From positions 12,642,092 to 12,706,091 of the forward strand of contig OZ023190.1 of assembly GCA_963995505.1 (NCBI GenBank): 64,000 nucleotides of DNA, read 5' to 3'. A program made the position numbers and the translations under genes. Under the pieces are notes generated by a model. It had not been told where the DNA came from and searched no databases. It saw only the letters and a program-made list of their open reading frames with translations. The DNA comes from Hypericum androsaemum (lineage: Eukaryota > Streptophyta > Magnoliopsida > Malpighiales > Hypericaceae). This document shows, in pieces, positions 1 through 10,625 of the stretch. Numbering within the stretch: the first letter of the stretch is position 1; each line of letters opens with the position of its first letter.

Positions 1-244
1 AAGAATAGCTCTAATTGCGACTGTGACTAAGATCTTATTGGCGACGGGCTAACTTGTAAAAGTCTAGTAGGACCAAATGGCAATAGAAGAAAGCGAAAGA
101 AGGCAAGCAAGCAATCATTCCCTATATTTATCAGGTTTCTATAATGACGCTTTCCTCATTCAGTTATCCATCCTAGTTTTCTACCACATTGATAAACACA
201 GCATAACGAGACACAATGCTGCAAATGTGAGTCAAGGAACTCAC

Positions 245-1251
245 TCCTTGCGGCGCCACATGCTGAGATTCCCATCCAAGTGGGCACAATAAAGCAGCTC
301 GTTGTTCGGATCAGGCAACACATCCATGAACTTGGAGCATCCTCGTGGCAAAGCCGCAGTGAAGAGCACAGTCTGATACTGCAAGTCGAACACCACGAGC
401 TCGCAGGGGAACGTCACGAAGATAATGTGCTTCCACTGTGGGGAGAACGCGAACCTCACGCAATACGTTGGGAAGACTGCGGAAGCCGGCGCTGAGGATG
501 TCGAGGATCCACCGGACGAGGCATCGCGTTCCAGCTTCGCCAGCTCGGTGGCGTCGGTCCGAATCTGGAGCTCCTTGAGGACGACGTCGGCCTCGGTATC
601 GCCGAGCAGCTTCACCGATAGGAGGAAGCCTCTGAGGCCGATGACGCAGAAGTGGCGGGAGTCGAAGGGATCACGGCGGACGCAGGAGAGGTGCTCCGGG
701 GAGGCGTCGTACTTGAAGAAGCAGCCGGCGGCGGCGGAGCAGATGGAAAGAGTGGAGGGACCGGAGATGGAGGCGAGGGCGAAGGAGTCCGGGCGGGAGA
801 GGATCCACGCCAAATCCTGGACGCCGGCGCGGGGGGAGGGGTCGGGGTCGATCCAGAGAACGACGGACTTGAGGCGGAGGTCGAGGACGGCGATCCGGCC
901 GTGGCGGTCGCCGGCGGCGAGGAGGAGGTGAGACGATGACGGCTCGGTGGTGAGGAGGTCGCGGCGGAGGGGGAGCGGGGTCCACCTGACGGCGGTTATG
1001 AAGGGGGAGAGAGAAGGGGAGGAAGACGAAGAGAAGGAGGATGGAGGAGGCGGAAGGGGGATGGTGGTGATGAGCTGGAGGGAGCGAGAGTCGAGGACGG
1101 AGATGGAGGATCCGGAGGGGAAGGCGAGGAGCCCCGAGGGGGAGAGGTCTATTGCGCCGAAGTTGTTGCGGGACGGTGGGCCCGGGAGCATGCAGTCCCA
1201 TGGGGACTCGCACGACGCCGTTTGGGCCGCGGTTGGCGATGGCAGCGACAT
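245..1251 (-). CDS. WDR11: WDR11-like WD-repeat protein, first coding exon only
   Basis: The exon encodes about 335 residues that I recognise as the N-terminus of the plant homologue of WD repeat-containing protein 11, a large beta-propeller protein that in animals acts in vesicle tethering at the trans-Golgi. Family landmarks are the CMLPGPPSRNN start region, the DLSPSGLLAFPSGSSISVLD blade, the DRHGRIAVLDLR blade, FFKYDASPEHLSC, DPFDSRHFCV and LLYCAHLDGNLSMWRRK. The open frame runs to a stop at 241, but a good donor GTGAGT begins at 244 on the minus strand, so coding most likely ends after the first two bases of the Glu codon following WRRK. The remaining exons lie beyond the left edge; positions 1-244 look like intron 1. 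The exon is GC-rich compared with its surroundings. Start chosen at the first ATG of the frame (1251). Confidence 0.9.
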
Positions 1252-1817
1252 GGTTAGTTATAGTGGGTCCGGGTGTATCAGCATTTGAGGCAGGAGAGGG
1301 AGTGGTTACGTAGTCGGAGTGTCTACCAACTTCGTGTGCTTTACAGGGTGAAGTGAGGGAGGACGTGCTCAGTCGTCCGATTACTGGACGAGCGTTTGCG
1401 GTAACGGGTGACCATCGCCCAAGATACAAATTAAGGGGAGTTATTTACTCTTTCTTTTTTTCTGATCAATAGATTTACTGGATAAAAAAGTAATCTTGAT
1501 GGAGGATTATATAATAATAAATATTTGGGAAAATTACTCTCAAGTTCTTCGGATTTGCTTAAATATTTTGTTCTTCATGTTCACAAAATACATTCTGAGG
1601 TCTCTCTAGTTTACTTTTATTATATTTTCGGGTCCCTCAATGAGTATTTTTCTTTTGAGTATTTTGTGATTAGGAAGGACTTTTTAGTATATTTAAGCAT
1701 ATTCGAGAGATTTGTGAGTAATTTTTCCTAAATATTTTGATTCATTTTCAGTTCTGGAACCAGCCATGACGAGTTCAATTAATTTAGTTTCTTGTAACCC
1801 ATAAAGGAATCCTCTTA
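1252..1817. other. Upstream region of the WDR11-like gene
   Basis: This stretch is the presumed promoter and 5' UTR of the minus-strand WDR11-like gene. About the first 190 bases are GC-rich like the exon, then the sequence becomes AT-rich. I could not assign a convincing TATA box. Small open frames here read as noise. Confidence 0.4.
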
Positions 1818-3540
1818 GACCACCCGCAGCAGCGAGCGTTTTGTTCGCGCGGGTGGTTTTTTATTATTAAAAATAAAACTAAAAAAGAAAAGCAAAGGGC
1901 CGGCTGCGCGATGGAGCCTGACAGGTTCTCTGTTCGCACGCGGCCATCTGGCCCAGTCAGCATTTTTTTTACTTATCTATCTATTTAGTTCCACTTGGTA
2001 TAATGTTATTCGTAAAAATTGATTTTTTTGATAATATTTTTGTGGTTATCTAAACTGATTTTATCAAAAAAGGACAAATTTCTCTCAGCCTCCTGGAGTT
2101 TGCTTAAATTACTATTTCAGCCTCTCCTGTTTCGAAATCGAAAATTTGGCCCCTGTAATTTACTTTTATTGAACTCTAAGGCTCCTCGCTGATGTCATCC
2201 TGTCAACATAATTTGAAAATGATAATTATACCCTTCTAATAAAAAAAACTTTCTTCAATCTTCAAACACCAAAAACATCAAGAAAATATCACCAAGAACA
2301 TCGACCAAACCCATAAAACAACACCAAAATTTACCAAAAACTCGATTAGTCCAAAGACTCGCCGAACTTGGAAACGAGCGAGACAAAGCAGAGAAGCTTG
2401 TTCTGTTCCTGGTCGACCAATACCCGAAACCAAATCTGCACCCACCATCTTTTCTCTTTGACTTGGTCGAGGAAGAAGACGAAGAACAAAAGGGAACCCA
2501 AAACAAAACAAAAAACCCATCAAAACCCCTTAACAAAACCTCTCTCTCTTTACGCTTTTCCTCCATCCTTAGTGAAGTACTCCTCCTCGTCGTCCTCCTC
2601 CTTCTGTTACTTCGATGGGGATAATAAGCTCGTTGTCTAGATCCCCCTCGTCCTCTGCTCCTCTGCCGTTCCTCCTCTCCTCCCACCTCCGTCCCTTCCT
2701 CCCCCGTCGATGACTCGTCATCTAGATCCCGGCCTCGTCCTCTGCTCCTCTGCCATTCTTTGTGCTTTTAATCAGTCTAAGCTAATCAAGCATGTAGTTG
2801 CCTTGGTGAGGGTTTTCCCTTTTAGGGATTTCGAGTTTCCCTTTTAATCGAACCGACATGTTCACTTTTCCCTTTTAGAGATTCTCAGGTTTTTGAGGGG
2901 AGGATGAAGCTGCATGGTTGAGATGATGTTATAATTTTATGAATGAGGAAGATGGGGGTCGCAGGGGGGAGAGAGAGAGGAGGAGGGGGGGAAGACACCA
3001 GGGTCGAAGATGATGGAGCTTGAATCTGGGTATAAAAGTGGAAGATGATGCATAAACGAGGGGCATTTTTTTTAAGGATGAATCTGGGTATAAAATTTAA
3101 ATGTCGAAGATGATGAATTTTTTTTTTAAGGTTGAAGGTTGAAGAGAAGTTTTTTATTTATTTATTAGAAGGATATAATTGTCATTTTTTAACTATGTTG
3201 ATCGGATGACAGCAGCGATGGGTCTTAGAGTTCAATAAAAGCAAACTACGGGGTCAAATTTTTGATTTCGAAATAGGAGGGATTCAAACAGTGATTTAAG
3301 CAAATCCCAGGGACTGAGGGCAATTTGTCAAAAAATGAAAATTATTATTTTTGAAATCTCTATAAATAGAGTCCAATGTTAACATATTTTTATCTACTAT
3401 CTAAATTTTTTTATTCTTTCACTGCATAATCTCTTCTTTTAAATTTTCTCTGTTATATTATCTCTACTATGGATCCAAATGATCATAATTTTTCAAATTA
3501 TCAATCATTCAGATCTTATATTCCTTCAACTTATATGTAG
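1818..3540 (+). mobile_element. Old repeat copy, possibly PIF/Harbinger-like, split by a Mutator-like insertion
   Basis: Bases 1818-2071 and 3328-3400 together match, in reverse orientation, the repeat at 47240-47563. Shared landmarks are a GCAGCAGCGAGC terminus next to a hairpin, the string ATTTAGTTCCACTTGG, and CTATAAA followed by ATAGAG. The two outer ends sit next to TTA and TAA, which would fit the 3-bp target duplication of PIF/Harbinger elements. Near 3470-3538 a short frame beginning MDPNDHNFSNYQ resembles the N-terminus of the NAM-associated protein of such elements, but it stops after 23 codons. The family call is an inference; the two-copy homology is visible directly. Confidence 0.45.
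2072..3327. mobile_element. Mutator-like non-autonomous element A, about 190-bp terminal inverted repeats
   Basis: The left end starts GGACAAATTTCTCTCAG and about 190 bases of it reappear inverted at the right end (ending GGGCAATTTG). TCAAAAAA occurs at 2064-2071 and again at 3328-3335, giving an 8-bp target duplication; the right end could also be read a few bases later. The interior has no transposase. It contains a CT-rich stretch with a weak coding look on the minus strand (2255-2686), which I do not recognise. It interrupts the older repeat at 1818-3540. Confidence 0.7.
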
Positions 3541-4782
3541 ACGAGACATAAATTAATTATTTATTCTGTGAACTGGTTTTGGTGGGTTGCTGGGTGGTAG
3601 ACCACACAAAAGAGTGATCTTGTGCTCCCAATAAACAATAAATATTTATTTTTTATTTCTGAAAAATGGTAGCAATTAATATTTACGCCGATATGGCTAT
3701 AAATACACCAGCAAATTCTGCCGTTGATCTCGATGTGCTGGATTGGTTGCTTTTTATTTGTTGAGCTCTTGTTCAAGTGGCAGAACAGAAGCAAATCATC
3801 TCAACCGTCCAAATTTTAAAATTAATGGTTCAAATTTTAGTAGGATAGTGTTGCCTTTTTTATTAGAGACAACACCTAATGCAGTCTTATAATAACTTCA
3901 TTTGTTTTAAAATGGTGAGTGCTATTGCACTCCTTTATTTATAAATAAACCTAACTACGGACCACCAGGAAGACTCGACTCTCATGTTGTCTCGCACAAG
4001 GAGAGGAACACAATCAAGAGGTGGCCTACTAAGTACATGATAACCTAAAGGAAAAATTCAAAAGTATAATTAGATAGTCAGTTAGCAACTTGATTATCTT
4101 CATGATAATTTTGATTTGGTGGTTAAGAGCTCCAAAATTGTAGTTTTATAAACAAGTAATTTTTTTTGTTATTAACCATGAGCTCTTATTGAATAGGGTG
4201 AAAATGATAAATAATTTTTGAAATATATTTTTTCCATTTATTTTGTAAACACTTTTAATATTAGACATGTTTAATAATGTTAATTTACCTATACTTACCG
4301 TTACAAATACTTACTTATAATATTATTTAAATAGATATTATTATGTGTTATTTAATAACTAAAAACAATTATCAATACAAGTTTTTTTTACCAAATATTA
4401 CTTAAATGGATACCTTTATGTGTCATTATTTAAATCGCGTCCTTTTGTATTTCTGTGTTTCATTATGTAATTTTGCGGGGGGTGAAAACAAAAGGTATCA
4501 GGGTCAAATTAAGTAGATTATGAGCTTTTATCTTTTACGGAGGAGCTTTCTCTACTATTGATATAGAGGAACTTTTTTTACCTGAAAATATCATTAAAAC
4601 GGTTACGATCCCTATCGGCTTCGTGATATAATTAAAAAGTGAAGAGCTGAGAAAGAGGAAGATGGGGATAAAGAAGAAGGTTTCAGAGGAGAGAGATCAA
4701 GAGAGTAGAAGATAGAGATTGTATTCAAAAAGAATATTCAGTATAATGTTCAAGATATCCCCTTTACAAAGTACCTATTCTT
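3541..4782. other. AT-rich spacer with no recognisable gene
   Basis: No supported reading frame or RNA gene is seen. Bases 4620-4765 look like the edge of a degraded LTR-type retroelement (GAAGA-rich tract followed by sequence typical of copia LTR ends), but I cannot define borders. The last 17 bases, ACAAAGTACCTATTCTT (4766-4782), are the left target duplication of the next element. Confidence 0.4.
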
Positions 4783-5316
4783 ATGGTTCAATCTAAATAG
4801 CAAGGTTATTTGTTATTAGTGTTGTCGAGAGCTTAACTTTGTATCGCACAAGGTAGTTCTTTTCCCATTCCCATTTTTCCTTTTGGGTATTGGATGGATT
4901 TTTTGTGAGGCCCTCGGCTGCAACCACGTCCTTGTACGTGGGTAAGTTAACTCTAGGAGGGCTTGTGAGGAGTCATGGGTAGGAATTCTACGGGCAGGGG
5001 AAGGGTAGAACTATGTTGGTGTGTTTAGTACCACTTCGGGACAGGACTAAAAATTCATGACAGAACAGTACTGAACAAGACTATTTGTTTTATTTGTTCT
5101 GTCCAGTCTTTAGATTTTAACTTTTTTATAAAAAAATCTCCGAGTGTCATTCAGTCCAAACAGTTTTGAATATGCCCATTCCGGACCCAATCTAACCCTG
5201 GTATGGTTAGGTCTTTGCAGTTTCCTTTAGTTTTTTCTATCTTTTTTCGTTGATTTTTCTTTTTTGTAATTTTCTTTTCCCTGCTTTTCTTTAATAAAAC
5301 TTTTTACTTAAAAAAA
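4783..5316 (+). mobile_element. Retroposed sequence with 17-bp target duplication, probably a LINE 3' end
   Basis: The segment is flanked by perfect 17-bp direct repeats, ACAAAGTACCTATTCTT, at 4766-4782 and 5317-5333. It ends in TTTAATAAAACTTTTTACTT followed by an A run, as plant LINE transcripts do. It therefore looks like a 5'-truncated LINE copy or another polyadenylated transcript inserted by LINE machinery. No protein domain is left in its 534 bases. Confidence 0.65.
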
Positions 5317-5333
5317 ACAAAGTACCTATTCTT

Positions 5334-5644
5334 TTTTTATACTAAAACAACCATTGTCAACTATACTAACTAATAGGTGACAACTACACAAAACGGACTC
5401 AGATTTAGTTCGGAAAGCCCTATTTTAGACCCATATAGAAAAGGGAAAAAGTGTCCAAAAAAAGAGCCTCGCGCGCGCGTGACAGAGAGGAAGAGGCTTT
5501 AAATGGATGTGTCATATTCCATGATAGACTTTAAATGTACGAATTATTGAACCTTTAATTTTTTTTGGAAAATTGAACCTTCATTTTATTATTATTTTTT
5601 CTTGAACTTCGTTGTTTATTAGCAATTAGTTTTTTACGTAGTGG
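5334..5644. other. Spacer, nothing recognised
   Basis: This AT-rich stretch continues the sequence interrupted by the retroposed segment upstream. A short (CG)n run lies near 5470. No gene is supported. Confidence 0.4.
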
Positions 5645-6062
5645 GTCTGTCACTTGATCATAATCGATCATATCATTTTATCGTACCCTACATACCATCT
5701 TATCGTACCTGGCATGCCATTTGGTTATAATCGGGACATGCCATTTTATAGTAACCAAACATGCCTTTTGATCATAACTGAGTCTGCCATTTAGAAATAA
5801 CTGGGTATGTCATTTGATAAAATCCATTTAGACATAACCGTGCATGCTATTTGACATAACTAGACATATCATTTGACATAGCAAGACGTGCCTTTTGGTC
5901 AGAACTGGGTCTGCCATTTAGATATAACCGGAGATGTCATTTGACATAGTTAGGGATGCCATTTTGACATAGTCAGGGATGTCATTTAGACATAAATAGG
6001 TCTGCCATTTAGACATAATCGAACATGCCAATTGACATAACCGAGCACGCCATTTTAACATA
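5645..6062 (+). repeat. Degenerate short tandem repeat (about 24-28 bp unit, roughly 16 copies)
   Basis: The unit is close to GCCATTTGACATAACCGGGCAT, repeated with variable spacing. Examples are ATGCCATTTGGTTATAATCG, CTGCCATTTAGACATAA and ATGTCATTTGACATAG. All units face the same way. There is no open frame through the array. Confidence 0.8.
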
Positions 6063-6786
6063 AGCTTCTAGCCACTTGGTACTCGATCAACTCTTGACTT
6101 CAAATAAAATTTTGACATCTTTACACTCCAAATTAGGAGAGATCATAAACTTTAAAGTTGTAGATATACGTCTTAGCTTCACACAGCAACTTAAATCACC
6201 TCAGTCAGACTCCGGAATAAAAAGTTATGGCTTTCCAACCAAAATATGTCGAATACTTTAACCATTGCTCATTTTTCTTATCCGGAGTAAGAAAAATGGC
6301 AATTAACATCAACAAAATCAATTACAGAGACAATATAAGCTTACGATATCAATTTGGTCAAATTATCGCAGCAACAAAATTTAAAATAAAACAAAGAAAA
6401 ATCAATCGGCGAAGAGAGAGAAGCTAATACGGTGTTGCTTTTGAGTTTATAATTTTCTTAAGGGAGAGAGAAGAGATGGAGGAGAGAGGAAGGGGCGGAA
6501 GAGAGAGAAAAAGCACGAGGAAGGTTGGAAGAAAGAGAGTGAGGAAGGAAATAATAAAATGACATAAATACCCTGAGTAATCTTAGCCGTTGGATTCCAT
6601 TGACGAAATTTTTATGCACTGGATGGACCAGATTTTATCCCGCACGGTGCGGGACCCTCCTATTAAGTCTCGTACCAAACTACTGAACTTCCATTATTCT
6701 TTTCTATCTAGTATCGTGACAAAAACCCTAACATTTTGAAAAAAAAACACCTCTAACATAAAACATGAAAATAAAATAAAATAAGA
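6063..6786. other. Spacer, nothing recognised
   Basis: The stretch includes a purine-rich GA tract (about 6460-6550). Small open frames at 6076-6427 lack any recognisable feature and are treated as chance. Confidence 0.4.
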
Positions 6787-7712
6787 GTAAAATAGTCATA
6801 GGTCTTTGATATTTGAAAAAATTAATGAATCAAGTCAGTCTAATATTGGTTAGTCCCTAAAATTTTTTTAATCAAGTGATTAATCTCTTAACCAACTTTC
6901 GATCATTTTTTCGACAAGAATTTTTTTTAAATGACAAAAATACTCCTAATTTAATCCAAAATAAAAAATTGCCATTTTGAATAAAAAAATCAAGACAGCG
7001 CGGAAGCGATGCTCATCTTTTGGATTTTTCCTAGGGTTCTTGCGACATTCGTCTCGCTTTACCCTTGAACCCAATACTCTATCATTTAAATTAATTCTTT
7101 TGGATTTTCTTAGGGTTTTGCGATGCTCTTCTTCCCCTTTTCAACTGTCAACCAATTAAGAGAACTACTAGTTATTTCTTGGAAGTCAAAATAGATTTTT
7201 TTTTTTGCGATATTGCTTCTTTGTCGAGAAATTCATAGGTGTGCTTGTTTTGTTCGTAATTACAACATTTTTTCCTAATAGTTAATGGATTTGCGAATTA
7301 AATGAAGTATTGTTCTTGGTTAGTGCTTCATACTTTTCAATATTGTCCCTATATATTATTCTCTTTATTTTTCTCGTTGGAACAAAAATTTGTAATGTGA
7401 AGAAAAGAATAAAATTGATTGCAACGGAAATAGATGCAAGAGGTTATACAATAATATGATTTACAAGGAACTAAATAAAGCGATAGAATGTTGTTATTGC
7501 TTTGTCTTGATTTTTTTAAATTAAACTGGCAATTATTAGTTTGGATTGAGTTAGGGGTATTTTTGGCATTTAAAAAAAACCTCACCGGAAAAATGATCGG
7601 AAGTTAGTTCAGGGACTAATCACTTGATTAAAAAAATATCAGGGACTAACTAATATTAAATTGTCATGATTCATTAATTTCTTCAAACATCAAAGATCTA
7701 TGACTATTTTAC
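6787..7712. mobile_element. Mutator-like element with about 200-bp terminal inverted repeats
   Basis: Bases 6787-6985 (starting GTAAAATAGTCATAGGTC) recur inverted at about 7510-7712. Shared inner words include TTAGTCCCT, TTTAATCAAGTGATTA and TTTTTTTTAAATG. The interior of about 500 bases has two near copies of a motif reading CTTTTGGATTTT with TAGGGTT but no transposase. I could not find a convincing target duplication, so the exact ends are approximate. Confidence 0.6.
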
Positions 7713-8953
7713 CTATTAAATAATCTAACTCTAAAAACTTGAAAAAAAATTCTAAATTATCCCTGACTACCATAATATCACAAAAGACATGCTAATCCAA
7801 ATCTAAAAAGACAATCAAGTGATAAAAGTTTATAATTTTATGAATGTAAAACATACAACATTCTTACAATTAATTCCTTTGTAATAGAGTATCCTCCTCC
7901 TGGTCCTTGCCCTCTGTGAGCATACCACGTTCCTCTACAGCAGAATAATTATCAGCAAGTGGCAACACAGTTGAAGGGGTCGTACGTACTTTAAGCTTTT
8001 TATGGTTATACGATAACGAAAGCCCTTCGATGCCATTTCCAACGTTGATCAAATAATCTAGCCGTATTTCCTGCCAATTCTTGATCCAATACCATTGACG
8101 TGAGAATACTGCTGAATATTAGTCAGGAGAACTGTGATACTTTTTAAAAATTTCGATTCGAATTTAGATTATTCGTTGTAGTTGTATAATCTAAACCGAA
8201 TCTCTAAATAAACTAAACCGAATCTCTAAATTGCAACTCATCCTCTTCCACTTGAATAGAATGGAGTGCACCATCACTGATCCGGAGCTCATTTTAAAAA
8301 AAAATCTAAAAATTTTCAGACGTAGAGACTTCATAAATAAACCCTAGTCCAAGATTTGAGAAAAAATAAAACTTATGAACTCTAAGAAGACCCTAAAAGA
8401 CCTGAACCGAAAATAAAAATCCCAACGATTTAGTACAAAGATCTCAGATTCGAATTTTTTGGAACGCATCAATATTAAATATTTGTTGAAAGAATTTTAT
8501 CGCAAGGTCTTTTTTGAAACGCATCATTTTTTAGTTTATTTTAATTTAGTATTTTTTTGGATATCTTCATAATACATGACCTAAAGTGTCTATTTCCAAT
8601 AAAATATGGTACATTAATTATCTTTAATCCAAAAAAAATTATACGTGACTCAAATCTAAATTAACCGACAAATTAATATTTGAATACTAAGTATTGTGAA
8701 ACAAAACATATCCAAAAGATGCGGTCCAGAGTGGTAGACCGATGCATCGTGGTGCGGGTACCAAGATGTCCCTCCTAAGGCATGTTAGGCCATTCTCACA
8801 CATTAATTGAGGAATTCGACCCCACACATACACAAATGCATTCAATCCAAGTTGCTGTTACGAGACGCCCTCCTTGTTACATACCACTAGACATGGGGAC
8901 GCCTCAAGAAAACGGCCTTTCCATGACTGACCGTTGAAGCCAACCGCTACTCT
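7713..8953. other. Spacer with one coding-like fragment
   Basis: Apart from the coding-like fragment at 7870-8110, described separately, I see only AT-rich sequence. Near 8180-8230 the string AAACCGAATCTCTAAAT is repeated. Bases 8954-8970 form the left 17-bp target duplication of the LINE that follows. Confidence 0.4.
7870..8110 (-). pseudogene. Coding-like fragment, identity unknown
   Basis: One minus-strand frame reads WYWIKNWQEIRLDYLINVGN and continues with GIEGLSLSYNHKKLKV to a stop at 7870. The composition looks like real protein, with a Trp- and Lys-rich stretch followed by an acidic tail, but I do not recognise the parent gene. It is isolated, has no start context and is probably a stray exon or gene fragment. 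It could also be chance. Confidence 0.25.
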
Positions 8954-8970
8954 CTCTCCTAGTCAAAGTT

Positions 8971-10590
8971 TTTTTTTTTGGAAAAGTAGAATAGTATTAA
9001 TCTTGAAGTTAAGTACAAGTATAGCAAAAAGATGTCATCCCTCACACAAAAAGCGGAAAAAAACATCGCAAGACTCTGTACAAGAAGAGCCGAGAAAAGG
9101 AACACCCAAGACTATACTAAGCTAAAGAGGTAGTTTTCCACCGCAAAAGACCATCATAGTAAAATCCGTGCAAAACTTCCTGTAGCTACCCAAGGAATGA
9201 GCAAAGTCCACCAAGAACAATAGAGGTTACACCATGAAATTTTGGAGAACCAAGAGCAAATCTTGCCTGTGAAAGAAATCACTTGAACCTGTCCAATTTT
9301 GCCACTCCATTGCATTCCTAAGAACAGTAGCAATAAGAGCATCCAAATCGGGGGTAACACCTTGAAAAATAACATGATTCCTGTGTATCCAAATATTCCA
9401 AATGATCGAAGCAAAAATGGTGTACCAAATCTTGCATTTAGCCTCATCACTGCATACCAAACCCATCCAAGCAGGAAGAACCCTTTCCAAACCATCGACA
9501 GGTACCCAAGTAGTACCTGTCAATCTAATAAAGTATAACCAAACTCTGGTGGTAAAAGGGCAGCCGAGGAATAGATGATTCGCCGTCTCACAGTGGGGTT
9601 GTCCAAGAGTAACATCAGCGCAAAGGACACAACCTGAAGCTGGCTGAGAAAGTAACCATAACCGAAATAAATTGGCCCTTGTCGCTATTCTGTCCTGCAG
9701 TGCCTGCCAGAGGAAGCAGGAGATCTTGAAAGGAATGAGAGCGGTTCTATCTTTGCGCATAACCTCAGGCGAGATGAATTGATATCCTGCAAAGGCCTGT
9801 AAATAAAGACTCTTAACATAGAAGATACCCGAGGAGTCAAAAGCCCACTTAAGGTTGTCACACCCTGAAGACCGGGGATAGAAACCATCAATCACTTGCC
9901 TCAGAGAATCAAGACTAGTCATCTCCCAGTCCCGAAGCAACCTCCTCCAATTCAGGCTCCACCTCCACGTACCTTGGTAAAAAGACCCACAGTCTGCTAC
10001 AACATCTTCTTTCTACGTAGAAACAGAGAAAAGCCGGGGGAATTTGACCTTAGCTGTTGATCACACGCCTACACATCATCCCAGAATCTGGTCTCCTTCC
10101 CCCTACGTAACAGCATAGAACAACCCTCCCTAAGTTTCGAAAGAATTAGGGAGTTGTTCAGGGAGGACTTGACAATGGTCTCCCAAATCCCGCTTTTGTT
10201 AGCATTGTAAGGAATCTTAGAGAGAGCGGGAAAGGCAGATTCGGATTAGACCTGGAGCCATGCAAGCATTTCATCAACTTGGTCCAAAGCATCTCCGGAG
10301 AAGAAACAAACTTGAAGATCCATTTTGCCAGGAGCGCCTCATTCTTTAGATCAAGTCTTGAAACGCCAAGTCCTCTATTTTCGATCGGTAATGAAATATT
10401 ATCCCAAGAGATCCAGCAAAGCTTCTATTGATCAATTCCTCCAGACCAAAAGAATTTGCGCATCTTGGTCTCCAAAGATCTTCGAACCCCAATAGGGACC
10501 TTAAAGAGAGAGAAAAAGTATGTCGGAAGACTCTCAAGGACTGATCTGATAAGAGTGAGACGACCTCCCAAGGACAGAAGACTTCCTTTC
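8971..10590 (-). mobile_element. 5'-truncated LINE with 17-bp target duplication
   Basis: The element lies on the minus strand between two perfect copies of CTCTCCTAGTCAAAGTT (8954-8970 and 10591-10607). The T run at 8971-8979 is its poly(A) tail. Coding remnants are the end of the reverse transcriptase (10346-10600, with the [24 protein letters not shown] region now in broken frames) and a zinc-binding zf-RVT domain (9227-9940, with PFKISCFLWQALQDRI and CVLC...HLFLGCPF). Frames are shifted and interrupted, so it is inactive. Only about 1.6 kb of the original element was inserted. Confidence 0.85.
9227..9940 (-). pseudogene. LINE ORF2 C-terminal remnant (zf-RVT domain)
   Basis: The 237-codon frame shows the zinc-binding domain that follows reverse transcriptase in plant LINEs. 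Landmarks are the WAFDSSGIFYVKSLY entry, the IPFKISCFLWQALQDRIAT helix, the Cys pair in CVLC and the later His/Cys in HLFLGCPF. The upstream reverse transcriptase part continues in other frames up to 10600. No YADD active-site region is present, because the insertion was truncated. Confidence 0.8.
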
Positions 10591-10625
10591 CTCTCCTAGT
10601 CAAAGTTATTTCAGGTGGCTAAACT

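Noticed and set aside
671..1429. Long Pro/Arg-rich open frame on the minus strand
   Set aside because: It overlaps the WDR11-like exon in another frame. Its composition (HHHPP, PRPPR) is what GC-rich coding DNA gives out of frame.
5645..6062. CRISPR-like regular repeats
   Set aside because: Units are degenerate with no distinct spacers, and the genome is that of a plant. It is a minisatellite-like array.
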